From: Caedibacter sp052030685
Lineage (GTDB): Bacteria; Pseudomonadota; Gammaproteobacteria; Francisellales; Francisellaceae
Reading direction: 5' to 3'
Length of the DNA: 64,000 nt
Assembly: GCF_052030685.1 (NCBI RefSeq)
Contig: NZ_JBQAJM010000006.1
Coordinates: 35,437 to 99,436, forward strand
In this document: positions 8,395 to 16,948 of the stretch, one piece after another
Layout of the letters: each line of letters begins with the position of its first letter
How positions within the stretch are numbered: the stretch's first letter is position 1
Made by a program: the position numbers and the translations under genes
Notes under the pieces: generated by a model
Seen by the model: only the letters and a program-made list of their open reading frames with translations
What the model was told of the DNA's origin: nothing
Database searches by the model: none

Positions 8395-8961
8395 ATGCTT
8401 AAACATAATCGAATTATTATTGCGTTATCCGGTGCCACCGGCATTGAATATGCTGTCAGAATGCTTAAAGTTCTAAAAAACCAAGGTATTGAAACGCATT
8501 TAATCGTATCAAAGCCTGCCGAGATGACGCGTGAATACGAAACAGCGTATCGCTCACAAGAGATTAAATCTTTAGCACATAGCTGTTATGCTAATGCTGA
8601 TATTGGCGCCAAAATTGCCAGTGGTTCATACCCAACGGATGGCATGATCATCATTCCATCATCCACCAAGACATTGGCTGAAATCGCCAGTGGCATTGGA
8701 GATTCGTTAATTGCGCGTGCGGCGGATGTGGTACTAAAAGAGCGTCGTAAGCTCATCATTTGCTTAAGAGAAACGCCCCTTAGCTTAATACACATTGAAA
8801 ATATGCAAAAAGCAACATTAGCAGGCGCAATTATTATGCCACCTGTACCTGCTTTTTATCACAAACCGCAAACGCTTGATGACATTATCGATGACTTTGT
8901 TTATCGTACACTCGATGTTTTTGGGCTAAATTTACCACAAATGAAACAATGGCAAGGATAA
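8395..8961 (+). CDS. ubiX: Flavin prenyltransferase UbiX
   Basis: UbiX joins dimethylallyl phosphate to reduced FMN to make the prenylated flavin cofactor used by UbiD. From the ATG at 8395 the protein has 188 residues, a normal length. Family marks are the N-terminal flavin-binding IIIALSGATGIEYAVRML, the middle segment GMIIIPSSTKTLAEIASGI, the basic LIARAADVVLKERRKLI, and LRETPLSLIHIENM followed by GAIIMPPVPAFY. The frame is open to 8302, but that upstream part lies in a repeat palindrome and has no family likeness. The next gene starts 13 bases after the stop. Confidence 0.93.
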   Translation: MLKHNRIIIALSGATGIEYAVRMLKVLKNQGIETHLIVSKPAEMTREYETAYRSQEIKSLAHSCYANADIGAKIASGSYPTDGMIIIPSSTKTLAEIASGIGDSLIARAADVVLKERRKLIICLRETPLSLIHIENMQKATLAGAIIMPPVPAFYHKPQTLDDIIDDFVYRTLDVFGLNLPQMKQWQG

Positions 8962-8974
8962 AAGGATAATAAAC

Positions 8975-9991
8975 ATGCATCAAAACCTTAAATATTTTTA
9001 CAGTGCTTTTTTCATCACGATCGTCGGCATCATTGCTGCCATCATGCTTGAACCAACACACAAACTTTATGCACTTTATTTGATTTTGGTATTATCTCTT
9101 TTGGAGATTTCATTAAGTTTTGACAATGCCGTGGTCAACGCGAAAGTACTCTCAAAAATGCCTAAGAAATGGCAAAAAATATTTATCTGGATTGGTTTGC
9201 CAATCGCTGTATTTGGCATGCGTTTAATCTTCCCCATCCTTTTAGTCAGTGTGACGACAAGCCTATCTTTCCTTGATGTCTTCAAACTTGCCACCAATGA
9301 TCCTGCGGCTTATCAACATGCCTTAGAGCTTGGCTTTCCGACGATTTGCGCGTTTGGTGGCGGCTTTCTGATTATGGTTTTCTTAAAGTTTTTTGTTGCT
9401 GAGAAGCATGAACTGCATTGGATCCCTGCCATTGAGGAGAATAAATTTATTAGCCTTATTCGTCACTACCCGGGTGGTTATATCATCTTTGCTTTGATTA
9501 TTGGCTTTATCGTTATTTACAATGCAGATAGCAATCAAGGTGGCACACTGGCACTTGCTTTTTTAATGGGGCTAATGGTGCACGAGGCATTAGGTATTTT
9601 AAATCATGCCTTTGGTAGTAACATGACCGGAAAAGTCATGCAAAACGGTTTAATGGGCTTTTTATATCTTGAAGTGTTAGATGCATCATTTAGTTTTGAT
9701 GGTGTTATTGGCGCCTTTGCCATTTCAACCAATATTTTCATTATCATGATTGGTTTGGGTATTGGTGCGATGTATGTACGCTCACTGACGATTTTCTTTG
9801 TTAAGCATCAAACGCTAACTAAATTTCGTTATCTTGAGCACGGTGCGCATTATGCCATTGGCTTTTTAGCAGTTGTGATGTTTATCAAGATCTATACCCA
9901 TGTACCAGAATGGTTAACAGGAACTGTTGGGATTGGTTTGATTATTATAGCGTTCATTCACTCAAATATCGCTAATAAACGCTCGAAATAA
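8975..9991 (+). CDS. DUF475 / TerC-like integral membrane protein
   Basis: A 338-residue protein with about nine hydrophobic segments and two TerC-superfamily motifs: SLSFDNAVVNAKVL (about residues 47-60) and FSFDGVIGAFA (about 240-250), each with a conserved acidic residue inside a membrane segment. DUF475 proteins are related to TerC, whose members are linked to metal-ion handling; the exact substrate is not settled for this branch. A clear Shine-Dalgarno AAAGGAT precedes the ATG. It is 13 bases after ubiX, so likely in one transcript. A MITE-like element starts a few bases after its stop. Confidence 0.8.
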   Translation: MHQNLKYFYSAFFITIVGIIAAIMLEPTHKLYALYLILVLSLLEISLSFDNAVVNAKVLSKMPKKWQKIFIWIGLPIAVFGMRLIFPILLVSVTTSLSFLDVFKLATNDPAAYQHALELGFPTICAFGGGFLIMVFLKFFVAEKHELHWIPAIEENKFISLIRHYPGGYIIFALIIGFIVIYNADSNQGGTLALAFLMGLMVHEALGILNHAFGSNMTGKVMQNGLMGFLYLEVLDASFSFDGVIGAFAISTNIFIIMIGLGIGAMYVRSLTIFFVKHQTLTKFRYLEHGAHYAIGFLAVVMFIKIYTHVPEWLTGTVGIGLIIIAFIHSNIANKRSK

Positions 9992-9997
9992 CCTCTT

Positions 9998-10119
9998 GGT
10001 AATGAATCAAGAATAAGTTGCACTTTAATTTCCCCCTCACCCGCGCAGCTTAATGCTGCACGAGCAATCCCACAAGGGGAGAGGTGCTAGCTGATGCAAC
10101 TTATTCATACATCGTTACT
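9998..10119. repeat. MITE-like element, family 1, good copy
   Basis: The left end GGTAATGAATCAAGAATAAG continues into TTGCA and matches in inverse the right end TGCAACTTATTC...GTTACT (perfect over the inner GAATAAGTTGCA, imperfect outside). The core holds CCCCTCACCCG, a GCAGC...GCTGC hairpin and CCACAAGGGGAGAGG. It sits between the convergent DUF475 gene and gcvPB, 6 bases after one stop and 7 bases from the other. No clear target duplication was seen. Confidence 0.75.
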
Positions 10120-10126
10120 TACTTTA

Positions 10127-11581
10127 TTAACAACATTGCCCAAAGACAACATCCAACTCGCGCACGGCTTTGACATCATCCACACGTTTTACCGGTTGCG
10201 TTAGTGGCGCTTGTTTCATCTTCTCAGGATTCGTTCGTGCTAGCTCACGAATTTCAATCATCGCATTAACAAACTGATCCATTTGCTCGCGCGTTTCTGT
10301 CTCAGTCGGCTCAATCAACAAACATTCAGGCACTAACAAAGGGAAATACATCGTAGGCGCATGCATATCATGATCTAAAAGCTGCTTAGCAAAATCATTG
10401 GCATTCACACCATAGGCTTTTTTCTCGGGAGCTAATGAAACAATAAACTCATGTGACGCGCGACGATCAGGTAATGCAATAGTAAAACCTGCTAACTTCA
10501 AACGTGCCATCATATAGTTGGCATTTAAAGTGGCTATTTCTGACGCCTTTGTTAAACCATTACCACCTAATGTTTTAAGGTAAACATACGCGCGAATTAA
10601 TACACCGATATTTCCCATAAAGGCATGCATCGCACCAATGGTTTCAGGAATGACCTCTTTGCCTTTGATACGATAAACACCATCTTCTTTGACAATCGTT
10701 GGTATCGGCAAATAAGGCAACAAACGCTTATTCACAGCAATTGGCCCACCTCCTGGCCCTCCACCACCGTGCGGTGTTGCAAAGGTTTTGTGAACATTCA
10801 TATGCATTACATCAAAGCCCATTTTGCCTGGTTTGGCTTTACCCATAATTGCATTTAAATTCGCGCCATCATAATACAAAAGCCCGCCTGCCTCATGGAC
10901 AAGCTTAGCCACCTGTTCGATATCACGTTCAAATACGCCCATCGTTGACGGATTGGTTAACATGATCCCTGCCGTATTAGGTCCTAGGACTTTCTTTAAT
11001 GCCTCAATATCAATATCACCTGTTTTAAGTGATGTTGGGATTTCAATCACTTTGCATCCTGCCATCACCGCGGTTGCCGGATTGGTGCCATGGGCAGCAT
11101 CCGGCACAATGATTTCATTGCGATGTGCTTGACCATTAGCAATATGATAGGCTCTTATCATCTGTACACCGGCAAACTCACCTTGGGCTCCTGCGCAAGG
11201 TACAAGTGACACCCCATCCATCCCTGTGAGCTCTGCTAATATCTCCTGTAACTCATAGAGCATCTCTAAAAGACCTTGTTGTGTTAGCTCATCTTGATAT
11301 GGATGAATATTTAATATTGATGGATTAAATGCACACTTTAATGCAATACGCGGATTGTATTTCATTGTACATGAACCCAGTGGGTAGAACTGCGTATCAA
11401 TTGAGAAATTTTTTTGCGATAACTTGGTGAAATGGCGTAATACTTCAAGCTCGCCCATCTCTGGTAATAACGGTTTATCATCACGCAAATGCTTTTGATC
11501 AAAAAAGATTGCATCTGAAACTGCCCATTTTTGTGAATTTGCCCTGCGATTTTCTGCTGATTTTTCAAAACTAACTGTCAT
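10127..11581 (-). CDS. gcvPB: Glycine dehydrogenase (decarboxylating) subunit 2
   Basis: C-terminal half of the split P-protein of the glycine cleavage system. With GcvPA it decarboxylates glycine through pyridoxal phosphate and passes the aminomethyl group to GcvH. The 484 residues fit the family. The PLP-binding Lys is K265 in MNVHKTFATPHGGGGPGGGP; the upstream AAHGTNPATAVMAG (162-175) and YYDGANLNAIMG (236-247) are also typical. It starts 3 bases after the stop of gcvPA and is certainly co-transcribed with it. Confidence 0.96.
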   Translation of the reverse strand: MTVSFEKSAENRRANSQKWAVSDAIFFDQKHLRDDKPLLPEMGELEVLRHFTKLSQKNFSIDTQFYPLGSCTMKYNPRIALKCAFNPSILNIHPYQDELTQQGLLEMLYELQEILAELTGMDGVSLVPCAGAQGEFAGVQMIRAYHIANGQAHRNEIIVPDAAHGTNPATAVMAGCKVIEIPTSLKTGDIDIEALKKVLGPNTAGIMLTNPSTMGVFERDIEQVAKLVHEAGGLLYYDGANLNAIMGKAKPGKMGFDVMHMNVHKTFATPHGGGGPGGGPIAVNKRLLPYLPIPTIVKEDGVYRIKGKEVIPETIGAMHAFMGNIGVLIRAYVYLKTLGGNGLTKASEIATLNANYMMARLKLAGFTIALPDRRASHEFIVSLAPEKKAYGVNANDFAKQLLDHDMHAPTMYFPLLVPECLLIEPTETETREQMDQFVNAMIEIRELARTNPEKMKQAPLTQPVKRVDDVKAVRELDVVFGQCC

Positions 11582-11584
11582 TTA

Positions 11585-12967
11585 TTATACCTCTGCCATA
11601 CACATTGCTAGAACTTTTGTCAAAACCTCAACATAGCGATTTAAATCCGCTTCATTGTGCACCTCAGTGACACATACCAATAAGCTATTGGCTTGTTGAG
11701 CATCAAACTGACCCAAATCATAACCTAACTGTACGTTTTCTTTGCTTGCAAGCGCCTTCGCTTCTTTAGCTGAAATCGGTAAATCAATAACTATTTCATA
11801 CATATAGTTATCAGTAAATCGAACATTAACACCTGATATTTTTGCTAGCTTTTCTATCAATCGATGTGTGTTCTGATGCGATTGTAATGCTACTTCTTTT
11901 AAGCCAACAGCACCCATCAACGTCATATAAACTGTTGCCGCCGTTACAAGTAAGCCTTGATTTGAGCAAATATTTGATGTTGCCTTAGCACGTCTGATAT
12001 GCTGTTCACGTGCTTGCAGTGTCAAACAAAAAGCCTCTTTACCATCAACATCAACCGTGCGCCCCACAATACGCCCTGGCATTTGGCGCGACAACTCTTC
12101 TTTGGTGGTAATAAAACCAAAGTAAGGTCCACCACCACTTAGTGGCAATCCTAAACTTTGACCATCACCACAGGCAATATCGGCACCATCTTCGTCTTCG
12201 CCCCAATATCCCGGTGCTTTTAACAAGCCTAGCGTCATTGGGTTGACAAGACCGATAACCATTACTGAAGACTCATGCGCCCAATCAGTTATTGCATCAA
12301 ACTCGGTAATTTGACCATAAAAATTAACTTGCGGCACGATAACAGCGGCATAATCACCTACTTCAATATCCGGTAAGTCATCAATCTCAGTCCTCCCGAT
12401 GCTTGGATTTGGCGTTAAAAACTCAAGCTCAACCCCTTGGGCATGTGTCATTGACTTAATGACATCAACATACTGCGGGAAAATCGCATCAGTAATCAGC
12501 ACTTTTTTACTCTTGATTTTCTTATTGGCACGCACTGCCATCAATACGCTTTCAGCCAAAGCCGTTGCACCATCATACATCGAGGCATTAGAGATATCCA
12601 TACCCGTTAATGAAGCGATCATCGTCTGATATTCATATATCACTTGCAATGTCCCTTGTGAGGCTTCCGCCTGATAAGGTGTATAGGATGTATAAAACTC
12701 ACCGCGACTAATCACATCCGTGACAATCGCTGGTGTGTAATGCTGATAAGCACCCGCACCAATAAAGTTGGTTTGCGGAATATTTTTAGCGCACTTGTCA
12801 TTGAACAAACGATGCATTTGACACTCATTTAAACCATCTGCCAAGTTTAAATGACTTTTACTTTTGATCGATTGGGGAATTTCATCAAACAAGTCTTCAA
12901 CTTTTTTTGCTCCAATCGTATAAAGCATCATATCAATGTCACGCTCGGTATGCGGCACAAAAGGCAT
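11585..12967 (-). CDS. gcvPA: Glycine dehydrogenase (decarboxylating) subunit 1
   Basis: N-terminal half of the split P-protein. The 460 residues contain the usual start (FVPHTERDIDMM), FIGAGAYQHYTPAIV, SRGEFYTSYTPYQAEASQG, the DMSNASMYDGATALAES-like segment (DISNASMYDGATALAE), and the AREQHIRR-x-KATSNICSNQGL stretch. A strong AAGGAG Shine-Dalgarno lies about 6 bases before the ATG. A MITE-like element ends about 18 bases upstream, separating it from gcvH, and a terminator follows gcvH, so this pair may have its own promoter. Confidence 0.96.
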   Translation of the reverse strand: MPFVPHTERDIDMMLYTIGAKKVEDLFDEIPQSIKSKSHLNLADGLNECQMHRLFNDKCAKNIPQTNFIGAGAYQHYTPAIVTDVISRGEFYTSYTPYQAEASQGTLQVIYEYQTMIASLTGMDISNASMYDGATALAESVLMAVRANKKIKSKKVLITDAIFPQYVDVIKSMTHAQGVELEFLTPNPSIGRTEIDDLPDIEVGDYAAVIVPQVNFYGQITEFDAITDWAHESSVMVIGLVNPMTLGLLKAPGYWGEDEDGADIACGDGQSLGLPLSGGGPYFGFITTKEELSRQMPGRIVGRTVDVDGKEAFCLTLQAREQHIRRAKATSNICSNQGLLVTAATVYMTLMGAVGLKEVALQSHQNTHRLIEKLAKISGVNVRFTDNYMYEIVIDLPISAKEAKALASKENVQLGYDLGQFDAQQANSLLVCVTEVHNEADLNRYVEVLTKVLAMCMAEV

Positions 12968-12984
12968 ATAGGCTCCTTAGATAG

Positions 12985-13100
12985 TGATGAAAAAATAAGT
13001 TGCACCACTCATTACCTCGCCCCTTGCGGGAGAGGTCGTGCAGCTTGCGCTGCGCGGGTGAGGGGGAATTAAAATTCAACCTATTTTTTCATTGTTACTA
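12985..13100. repeat. MITE-like element, family 1, inverted orientation
   Basis: The inner ends TGAAAAAATAAGTTGCA (12989-13005) and TTCAACCTATTTTTTCA (13079-13095) are inverted copies with two mismatches; weaker GTGA/TTAC tips extend to about 12985 and 13100. The core reads CCCCTTGCGGGAGAGG, a GCAGCTTGCGCTGCGC hairpin and GGGTGAGGGGG. It fills the space between gcvH and gcvPA and stops just short of the gcvPA Shine-Dalgarno. Confidence 0.75.
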
Positions 13101-13124
13101 TATTTCTATCATTCTACTTACAAG

Positions 13125-13143
13125 GGCGTATTCAATACGCCCC
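13125..13143. repeat. Short palindrome GGGCGTAT-TCA-ATACGCCC
   Basis: Eight-base perfect arms with a TCA loop, followed by CCTAC. An identical copy is at 20052-20070 and a 7-base version at 8297-8313. There is no U-tract, so it is a dispersed repeat rather than a standard terminator. Confidence 0.7.
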
Positions 13144-13159
13144 TACTTTTATTTAAAAA

Positions 13160-13205
13160 TTTACAAACAAAAACGCCCGATGTCATTGCAGCTCACCGGG
13201 CGTCT
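13160..13205 (-). terminator. Rho-independent terminator after gcvH
   Basis: Read on the minus strand, the hairpin ACGCCCGGTG...CATCGGGCGT (13173-13203) is followed at once by TTTTTGTTTG. It lies 15 bases beyond the gcvH stop, so it should end or thin the gcvT-gcvH transcript before gcvPA. Confidence 0.75.
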
Positions 13206-13220
13206 CTTTATATGCCAAAC

Positions 13221-13604
13221 TTAAGCATCAAGCTCATCTGCATATTCTTCTGCAGATAATAAATCATCTAACTCGGTTGGGTCATCCATTTTGATTTTGA
13301 ATAACCAGCCCTCATCGTAGCAGGCATCATTAACCATTGATGGTGAATCAACTAATGCTTCATTGATTTCAATAATTGTCCCTGAAACAGGTGCGTAAAC
13401 ATCAGAGGCGGCTTTCACTGACTCAACAACACAGACATCGTCCCCTGCTTTCACTTCATCATCTAATTCAGGTAACTCGACAAAAACAAGCTCACCCGCA
13501 CTAGATTGCGCAAAATCGTCAATCCCACAAACGGCAATATCACCTTCAACACGCACCCACTCATGTGACTTGCTATAGCGACACTCTTCTCTTATTTCTG
13601 CCAT
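13221..13604 (-). CDS. gcvH: Glycine cleavage system H protein
   Basis: The small lipoyl carrier that shuttles the aminomethyl intermediate between P, T and L proteins. The 127 residues are standard. The lipoyl-bearing Lys is K64 in VVESVKAASDVYAPVSG, and HEWVRVEGD with the acidic C-terminus (DLLSAEEY) is typical. It starts 39 bases after the gcvT stop and is followed by a terminator hairpin. The L protein could be supplied by the lpd gene at 16949-18367 (inference). Confidence 0.96.
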   Translation of the reverse strand: MAEIREECRYSKSHEWVRVEGDIAVCGIDDFAQSSAGELVFVELPELDDEVKAGDDVCVVESVKAASDVYAPVSGTIIEINEALVDSPSMVNDACYDEGWLFKIKMDDPTELDDLLSAEEYADELDA

Positions 13605-13643
13605 TTTTTTCTCCTTAGCTTTTATATGTTATTCGTTAAAATA

Positions 13644-14750
13644 TTAATTTTCAGTCACTGCCTTTTGGCACTCTTTATATACTTTTTCGCCTTTGCGCAC
13701 AAAAGGAAACTGCACGATTTTAGCAGACACTTGCTTGTTGCGAATCTCAACAAATACGTTCTCAGCATCTTTAGGAATACGTGCTAAAGCAATACTCTCA
13801 GATAAAGTAGGCGAAAATGTGCCACTGGTGATAACACCTGTTTTGCTACTTCCTTCAACTACGACTTTTTGACCATGACGCAACACTCCGCGATCCAAAA
13901 GCACTAAACCGACAAGCTTACTATCAATCACAGGCTTTTTATTAAGTAATGCCTTTTTACCGACAAAGTCTCGATCATCGGTTAATGATACCGTCCACAT
14001 CAAGGCTGACTCGATCGGTGTTGTCGTTTGATCCATATCTTGCGAATAAAGGTTCATGCCCGCTTCTAAGCGCAAAGTATCACGTGAAGCTAGACCACAT
14101 GGTGTAACGTCTTGATCGATAAGCTTATCCCAAAATGCACATGCTTCACTTGCAGGTAGTGAGATTTCATAGCCATCTTCTCCGGTATAGCCAGTGCGCG
14201 CAATCATCCACTCACCATTTTTATGCATAGAAAATGGTTTTAAGCTTTTTACTTCTGTTGTAGCCAAATCAGTCAGTGCCGCATCGGCTTTTTGGCGTGC
14301 AGCAGGACCTTGCACAGCAATAATTGCCAGATCATCACGCACATTAATTTTTACGTCAAAATTACCTTTATGCTGATTCATCCACTCAACATCTGTTGTG
14401 CGATTTCCAGCATTAATCACCAAACGAATAAAGTCATCACTAAAATGATAGGCAATAAGGTCATCAACAATGCCGGCTTCTTCATTGAGCATGCAAGAGT
14501 ACAATGCTTTACCTTGCGGTATTTTATTAATATCATTGGCTAATAAAAATCGAATAAAGCGCTTTGCATCCTTGCCAACAATATCCACCGTTAACATGTG
14601 ACTGACATCAAACATACCTGCATTTTTGCGTACCGCATGGTGCTCTTCAATCACACCCTGATATTGAATAGGCATCTGCCAGCCAGCAAAGTCAACCATT
14701 CTTGCATTATGTTGTAAATGCTTTTCATATAAAGGTGTTCTTAATCCCAT
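13644..14750 (-). CDS. gcvT: Aminomethyltransferase (glycine cleavage T protein)
   Basis: GcvT transfers the methylene group from the H-protein arm to tetrahydrofolate and releases ammonia. I choose the ATG at 14750 (MGLRTPLYEKH), which has a GAGGT Shine-Dalgarno and gives 368 residues, the usual size; the frame opens 17 codons earlier without support. Family marks are MVDFAGWQMPIQY, GMFDVSHM, RTGYTGEDGYEI and the C-terminal barrel with GVITSGTFSPTL. First gene of the gcvT-H-PA-PB set. No glycine riboswitch was recognised upstream; the leader holds a decayed repeat instead. Confidence 0.95.
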   Translation of the reverse strand: MGLRTPLYEKHLQHNARMVDFAGWQMPIQYQGVIEEHHAVRKNAGMFDVSHMLTVDIVGKDAKRFIRFLLANDINKIPQGKALYSCMLNEEAGIVDDLIAYHFSDDFIRLVINAGNRTTDVEWMNQHKGNFDVKINVRDDLAIIAVQGPAARQKADAALTDLATTEVKSLKPFSMHKNGEWMIARTGYTGEDGYEISLPASEACAFWDKLIDQDVTPCGLASRDTLRLEAGMNLYSQDMDQTTTPIESALMWTVSLTDDRDFVGKKALLNKKPVIDSKLVGLVLLDRGVLRHGQKVVVEGSSKTGVITSGTFSPTLSESIALARIPKDAENVFVEIRNKQVSAKIVQFPFVRKGEKVYKECQKAVTEN

Positions 14751-14828
14751 TATGACCTCGTGTGGCTTAATCCTTTTATGTCGAGGGCTCATTATAGCCA
14801 AAACAAAATAGCGAATAAATCGCTAATT

Positions 14829-14935
14829 GGCAGAAAATTACAGAATTCAAATTTCCCTCACCCGTACAGCATAAACTGCACGACTTTTCCCGCAAGGGGA
14901 GAGATACTAGCTGATGCAATCTTCACATTGTTTAC
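14829..14935. repeat. Decayed family 1 MITE-like element
   Basis: The core CCCTCACCCG, GTACAGCATAAACTGCAC and TTTCCCGCAAGGGGAGAG is present, but the terminal repeats are eroded (right end GATGCAATCTTCACATTGTTTAC). It lies between the divergent gcvT and rbgA genes and so inside or next to their promoters. Confidence 0.55.
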
Positions 14936-14998
14936 TTCACTAAACAAATAAGCTAAGGTAGCCGTCAGTTTTATTTACTAAGCATATTTTACGATACG

Positions 14999-15841
14999 AT
15001 GATTCACTGGTTTCCAGGGCATATGCACAAAGCAACAAAAGAGCTTATGAAGCTTATGCCACAAATTGATATTGCAATTGAAGTTGTTGACGCACGCGCA
15101 CCTGAGGCAAGTGCTAATCCAGTATTGCATGAAGCGGCAACAAGCAAGCCAATTATTAAGATTCTCTCTAAGTCTGATTTGGCTGATCCCAGAGTCACCA
15201 AACAATGGCTGCAATTTTATAATGGCAAAGCGCTTGCTCTGGATATTGCACGTGATAAAAAAAGTGCGCAAAAGATTATTCAATTATGCAAAAAACAACT
15301 GCCTCATCGCGGTACACTCTTAAAACCGATACGTGCCGTTATTTTTGGTATTCCTAATGTCGGAAAGTCTACGCTTATTAATAGCCTTGCTAAACGCAAA
15401 ATTGCACAAACAGGCAATGAACCGGCAGTGACTAAAAAACAACAAAAAATTGAAATCGAGAAACATTTTTATCTTAACGACACACCTGGAATTATGTTCC
15501 CAAGCCCTAGAGATGAAGGCTGTGGCTTTAAGTTGGCTGCGATTGGCTCCATTCGTGATACCGCCATGGATTACCCAACTACTGCCTATTTTATGCTTCA
15601 ATTACTTAAAGAAGACTACCCTGGTGTATTAAACACGCGTTATAAAATCGCTGAGGATTCTGAGGATCTAGAAAAAATACTCATGTGTGTTGGACAAGCA
15701 CTTGGGCAGCAACATATGCACCATATTGCTGAGAAAATCATTCAAGATTTCCGCCAAGGCAGAACAGGGAAAATCTCCTTAGAGACACCTGAGAATTATT
15801 TAAAATTTCAGGTAGCTGAAGAAATTGAAAATAATATCTGA
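14999..15841 (+). CDS. rbgA: Ribosome biogenesis GTPase YlqF/RbgA
   Basis: A circularly permuted GTPase that helps late assembly of the large ribosomal subunit. The order of GTPase motifs is shuffled, as expected: G4 first (SKSD, residues 57-60), then G1 P-loop (GIPNVGKST, 117-125) and G3 (DTPG, 161-164). The start MIHWFPGHMHKA is diagnostic of YlqF. The G4 motif reads SKSD where NKxD is usual. Length 280 is normal. No strong Shine-Dalgarno is seen before the ATG. It meets the convergent birA gene with 1 base between stops. Confidence 0.93.
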   Translation: MIHWFPGHMHKATKELMKLMPQIDIAIEVVDARAPEASANPVLHEAATSKPIIKILSKSDLADPRVTKQWLQFYNGKALALDIARDKKSAQKIIQLCKKQLPHRGTLLKPIRAVIFGIPNVGKSTLINSLAKRKIAQTGNEPAVTKKQQKIEIEKHFYLNDTPGIMFPSPRDEGCGFKLAAIGSIRDTAMDYPTTAYFMLQLLKEDYPGVLNTRYKIAEDSEDLEKILMCVGQALGQQHMHHIAEKIIQDFRQGRTGKISLETPENYLKFQVAEEIENNI

Positions 15842-15842
15842 T

Positions 15843-16808
15843 TTAACCTTTCTTAACAACAGAAGCCTCACCTGAGGCAAATACACGTTCAGTATTACCA
15901 ATTGTAAGTTTTAATTGACCCAGCGCATTAACGCCATTAGCAATACCTGTAATCACTTCTTTATTTAAAATATTTAAACCAATGGTTTTGCCTTTTAAAT
16001 AATCGTACTTAGCATAATCATCAATAAAGATACCAAAATCATTATTTTCAAATCGCTCTAACGTTGAGATCAGTTTATTGCTAATGCCGATGGCTAAGTC
16101 ATTGCGATCAATATAATGATTTAATTCACTTGCTAATGATGTCCAATCTTGGGTTATATCATCACTTTGCTGCATATTAACGTTAACACCTATACCGATA
16201 ACAATCTGACTTTGCGCATTGGATTCTGCTTTTACCTCAATCAAAATACCCGAAAGCTTTTTGGCATTAATATAAATATCATTTGGCCATTTAATTTTAA
16301 CATCTAGCATTGGATATTTATTCACTAACGCTTTCACGACACTCACTGCCACTGCCAAACTCAAGCCTGATAGCTCACTTAATTCTTTTTGTAAGCTTAC
16401 TTTTAATGAGTAATATAGGTTCTCAGCAAAGGGTGAGCGCCAAACACGATCAAAGCGTCCTTTACCCTGACGCTGTTCCTCTGCCATACAGATATGATAC
16501 TCACTTTTAAGTGCTGAATTCTGCAAGTAAGTATTGGTTGAATCAACAGTTGTTAAGCACTCAAGAGCTACATTTTCAACCGCAACACCTGCCAAAATCG
16601 TTGTTTGATCCAGCATAATAAGTGGTGATTGTAACTTATAACCATAAACACGATGCGACTCAATCGCTATATGATAATCATTTTGCAGTTTCTGAATCGC
16701 TTTCCATACCGCAGCTCGTGTAATTCCAAGCGTATTACCGATGGTAGTGCCATCAATATAACTCTCATGACTTAATTGCTTTAAAATCTCTAATGTTGTT
16801 GTATTCAA
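15843..16808 (-). CDS. birA: Biotin ligase / biotin operon repressor BirA
   Basis: BirA attaches biotin to acetyl-CoA carboxylase and, with its N-terminal domain, can repress biotin synthesis. The 321 residues show both parts: an HTH at about 21-45 (TTIGNTLGITRAAVWKAI) and the ligase domain with TTVDSTNTYL (86-95), the biotinyl-AMP loop RQGKGRFDRVW (113-123) and KWPNDIYI (173-180). A full-length bifunctional type is therefore likely. No bio genes lie nearby. Confidence 0.95.
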   Translation of the reverse strand: MNTTTLEILKQLSHESYIDGTTIGNTLGITRAAVWKAIQKLQNDYHIAIESHRVYGYKLQSPLIMLDQTTILAGVAVENVALECLTTVDSTNTYLQNSALKSEYHICMAEEQRQGKGRFDRVWRSPFAENLYYSLKVSLQKELSELSGLSLAVAVSVVKALVNKYPMLDVKIKWPNDIYINAKKLSGILIEVKAESNAQSQIVIGIGVNVNMQQSDDITQDWTSLASELNHYIDRNDLAIGISNKLISTLERFENNDFGIFIDDYAKYDYLKGKTIGLNILNKEVITGIANGVNALGQLKLTIGNTERVFASGEASVVKKG

Positions 16809-16870
16809 TAATAATTACTCCGTTTTACAACTGTGTATTTATTTACATATTCAAATAATATTGACAGTGA

Positions 16871-16900
16871 GGAAATAAAAACATGCCCCAAAGAGCATGT
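16871..16900 (-). terminator. Rho-independent terminator after lpd
   Basis: Read on the minus strand, the hairpin ACATGCTCTTTGGGGCATGT (16881-16900) is followed by TTTTTATTTCC. It lies about 48 bases beyond the lpd stop and should end the aceE-aceF-lpd transcript. Confidence 0.75.
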
Positions 16901-16948
16901 CTTGATAAGATATTAAAACTTTAAAAGCTGATTTTGCCGTAATTAGAG

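Noticed and set aside
14802..14998. Possible glycine riboswitch upstream of gcvT
   Set aside because: The GGGGAGAG found there belongs to the repeat core, and no paired aptamer pattern or terminator stem next to gcvT could be seen.
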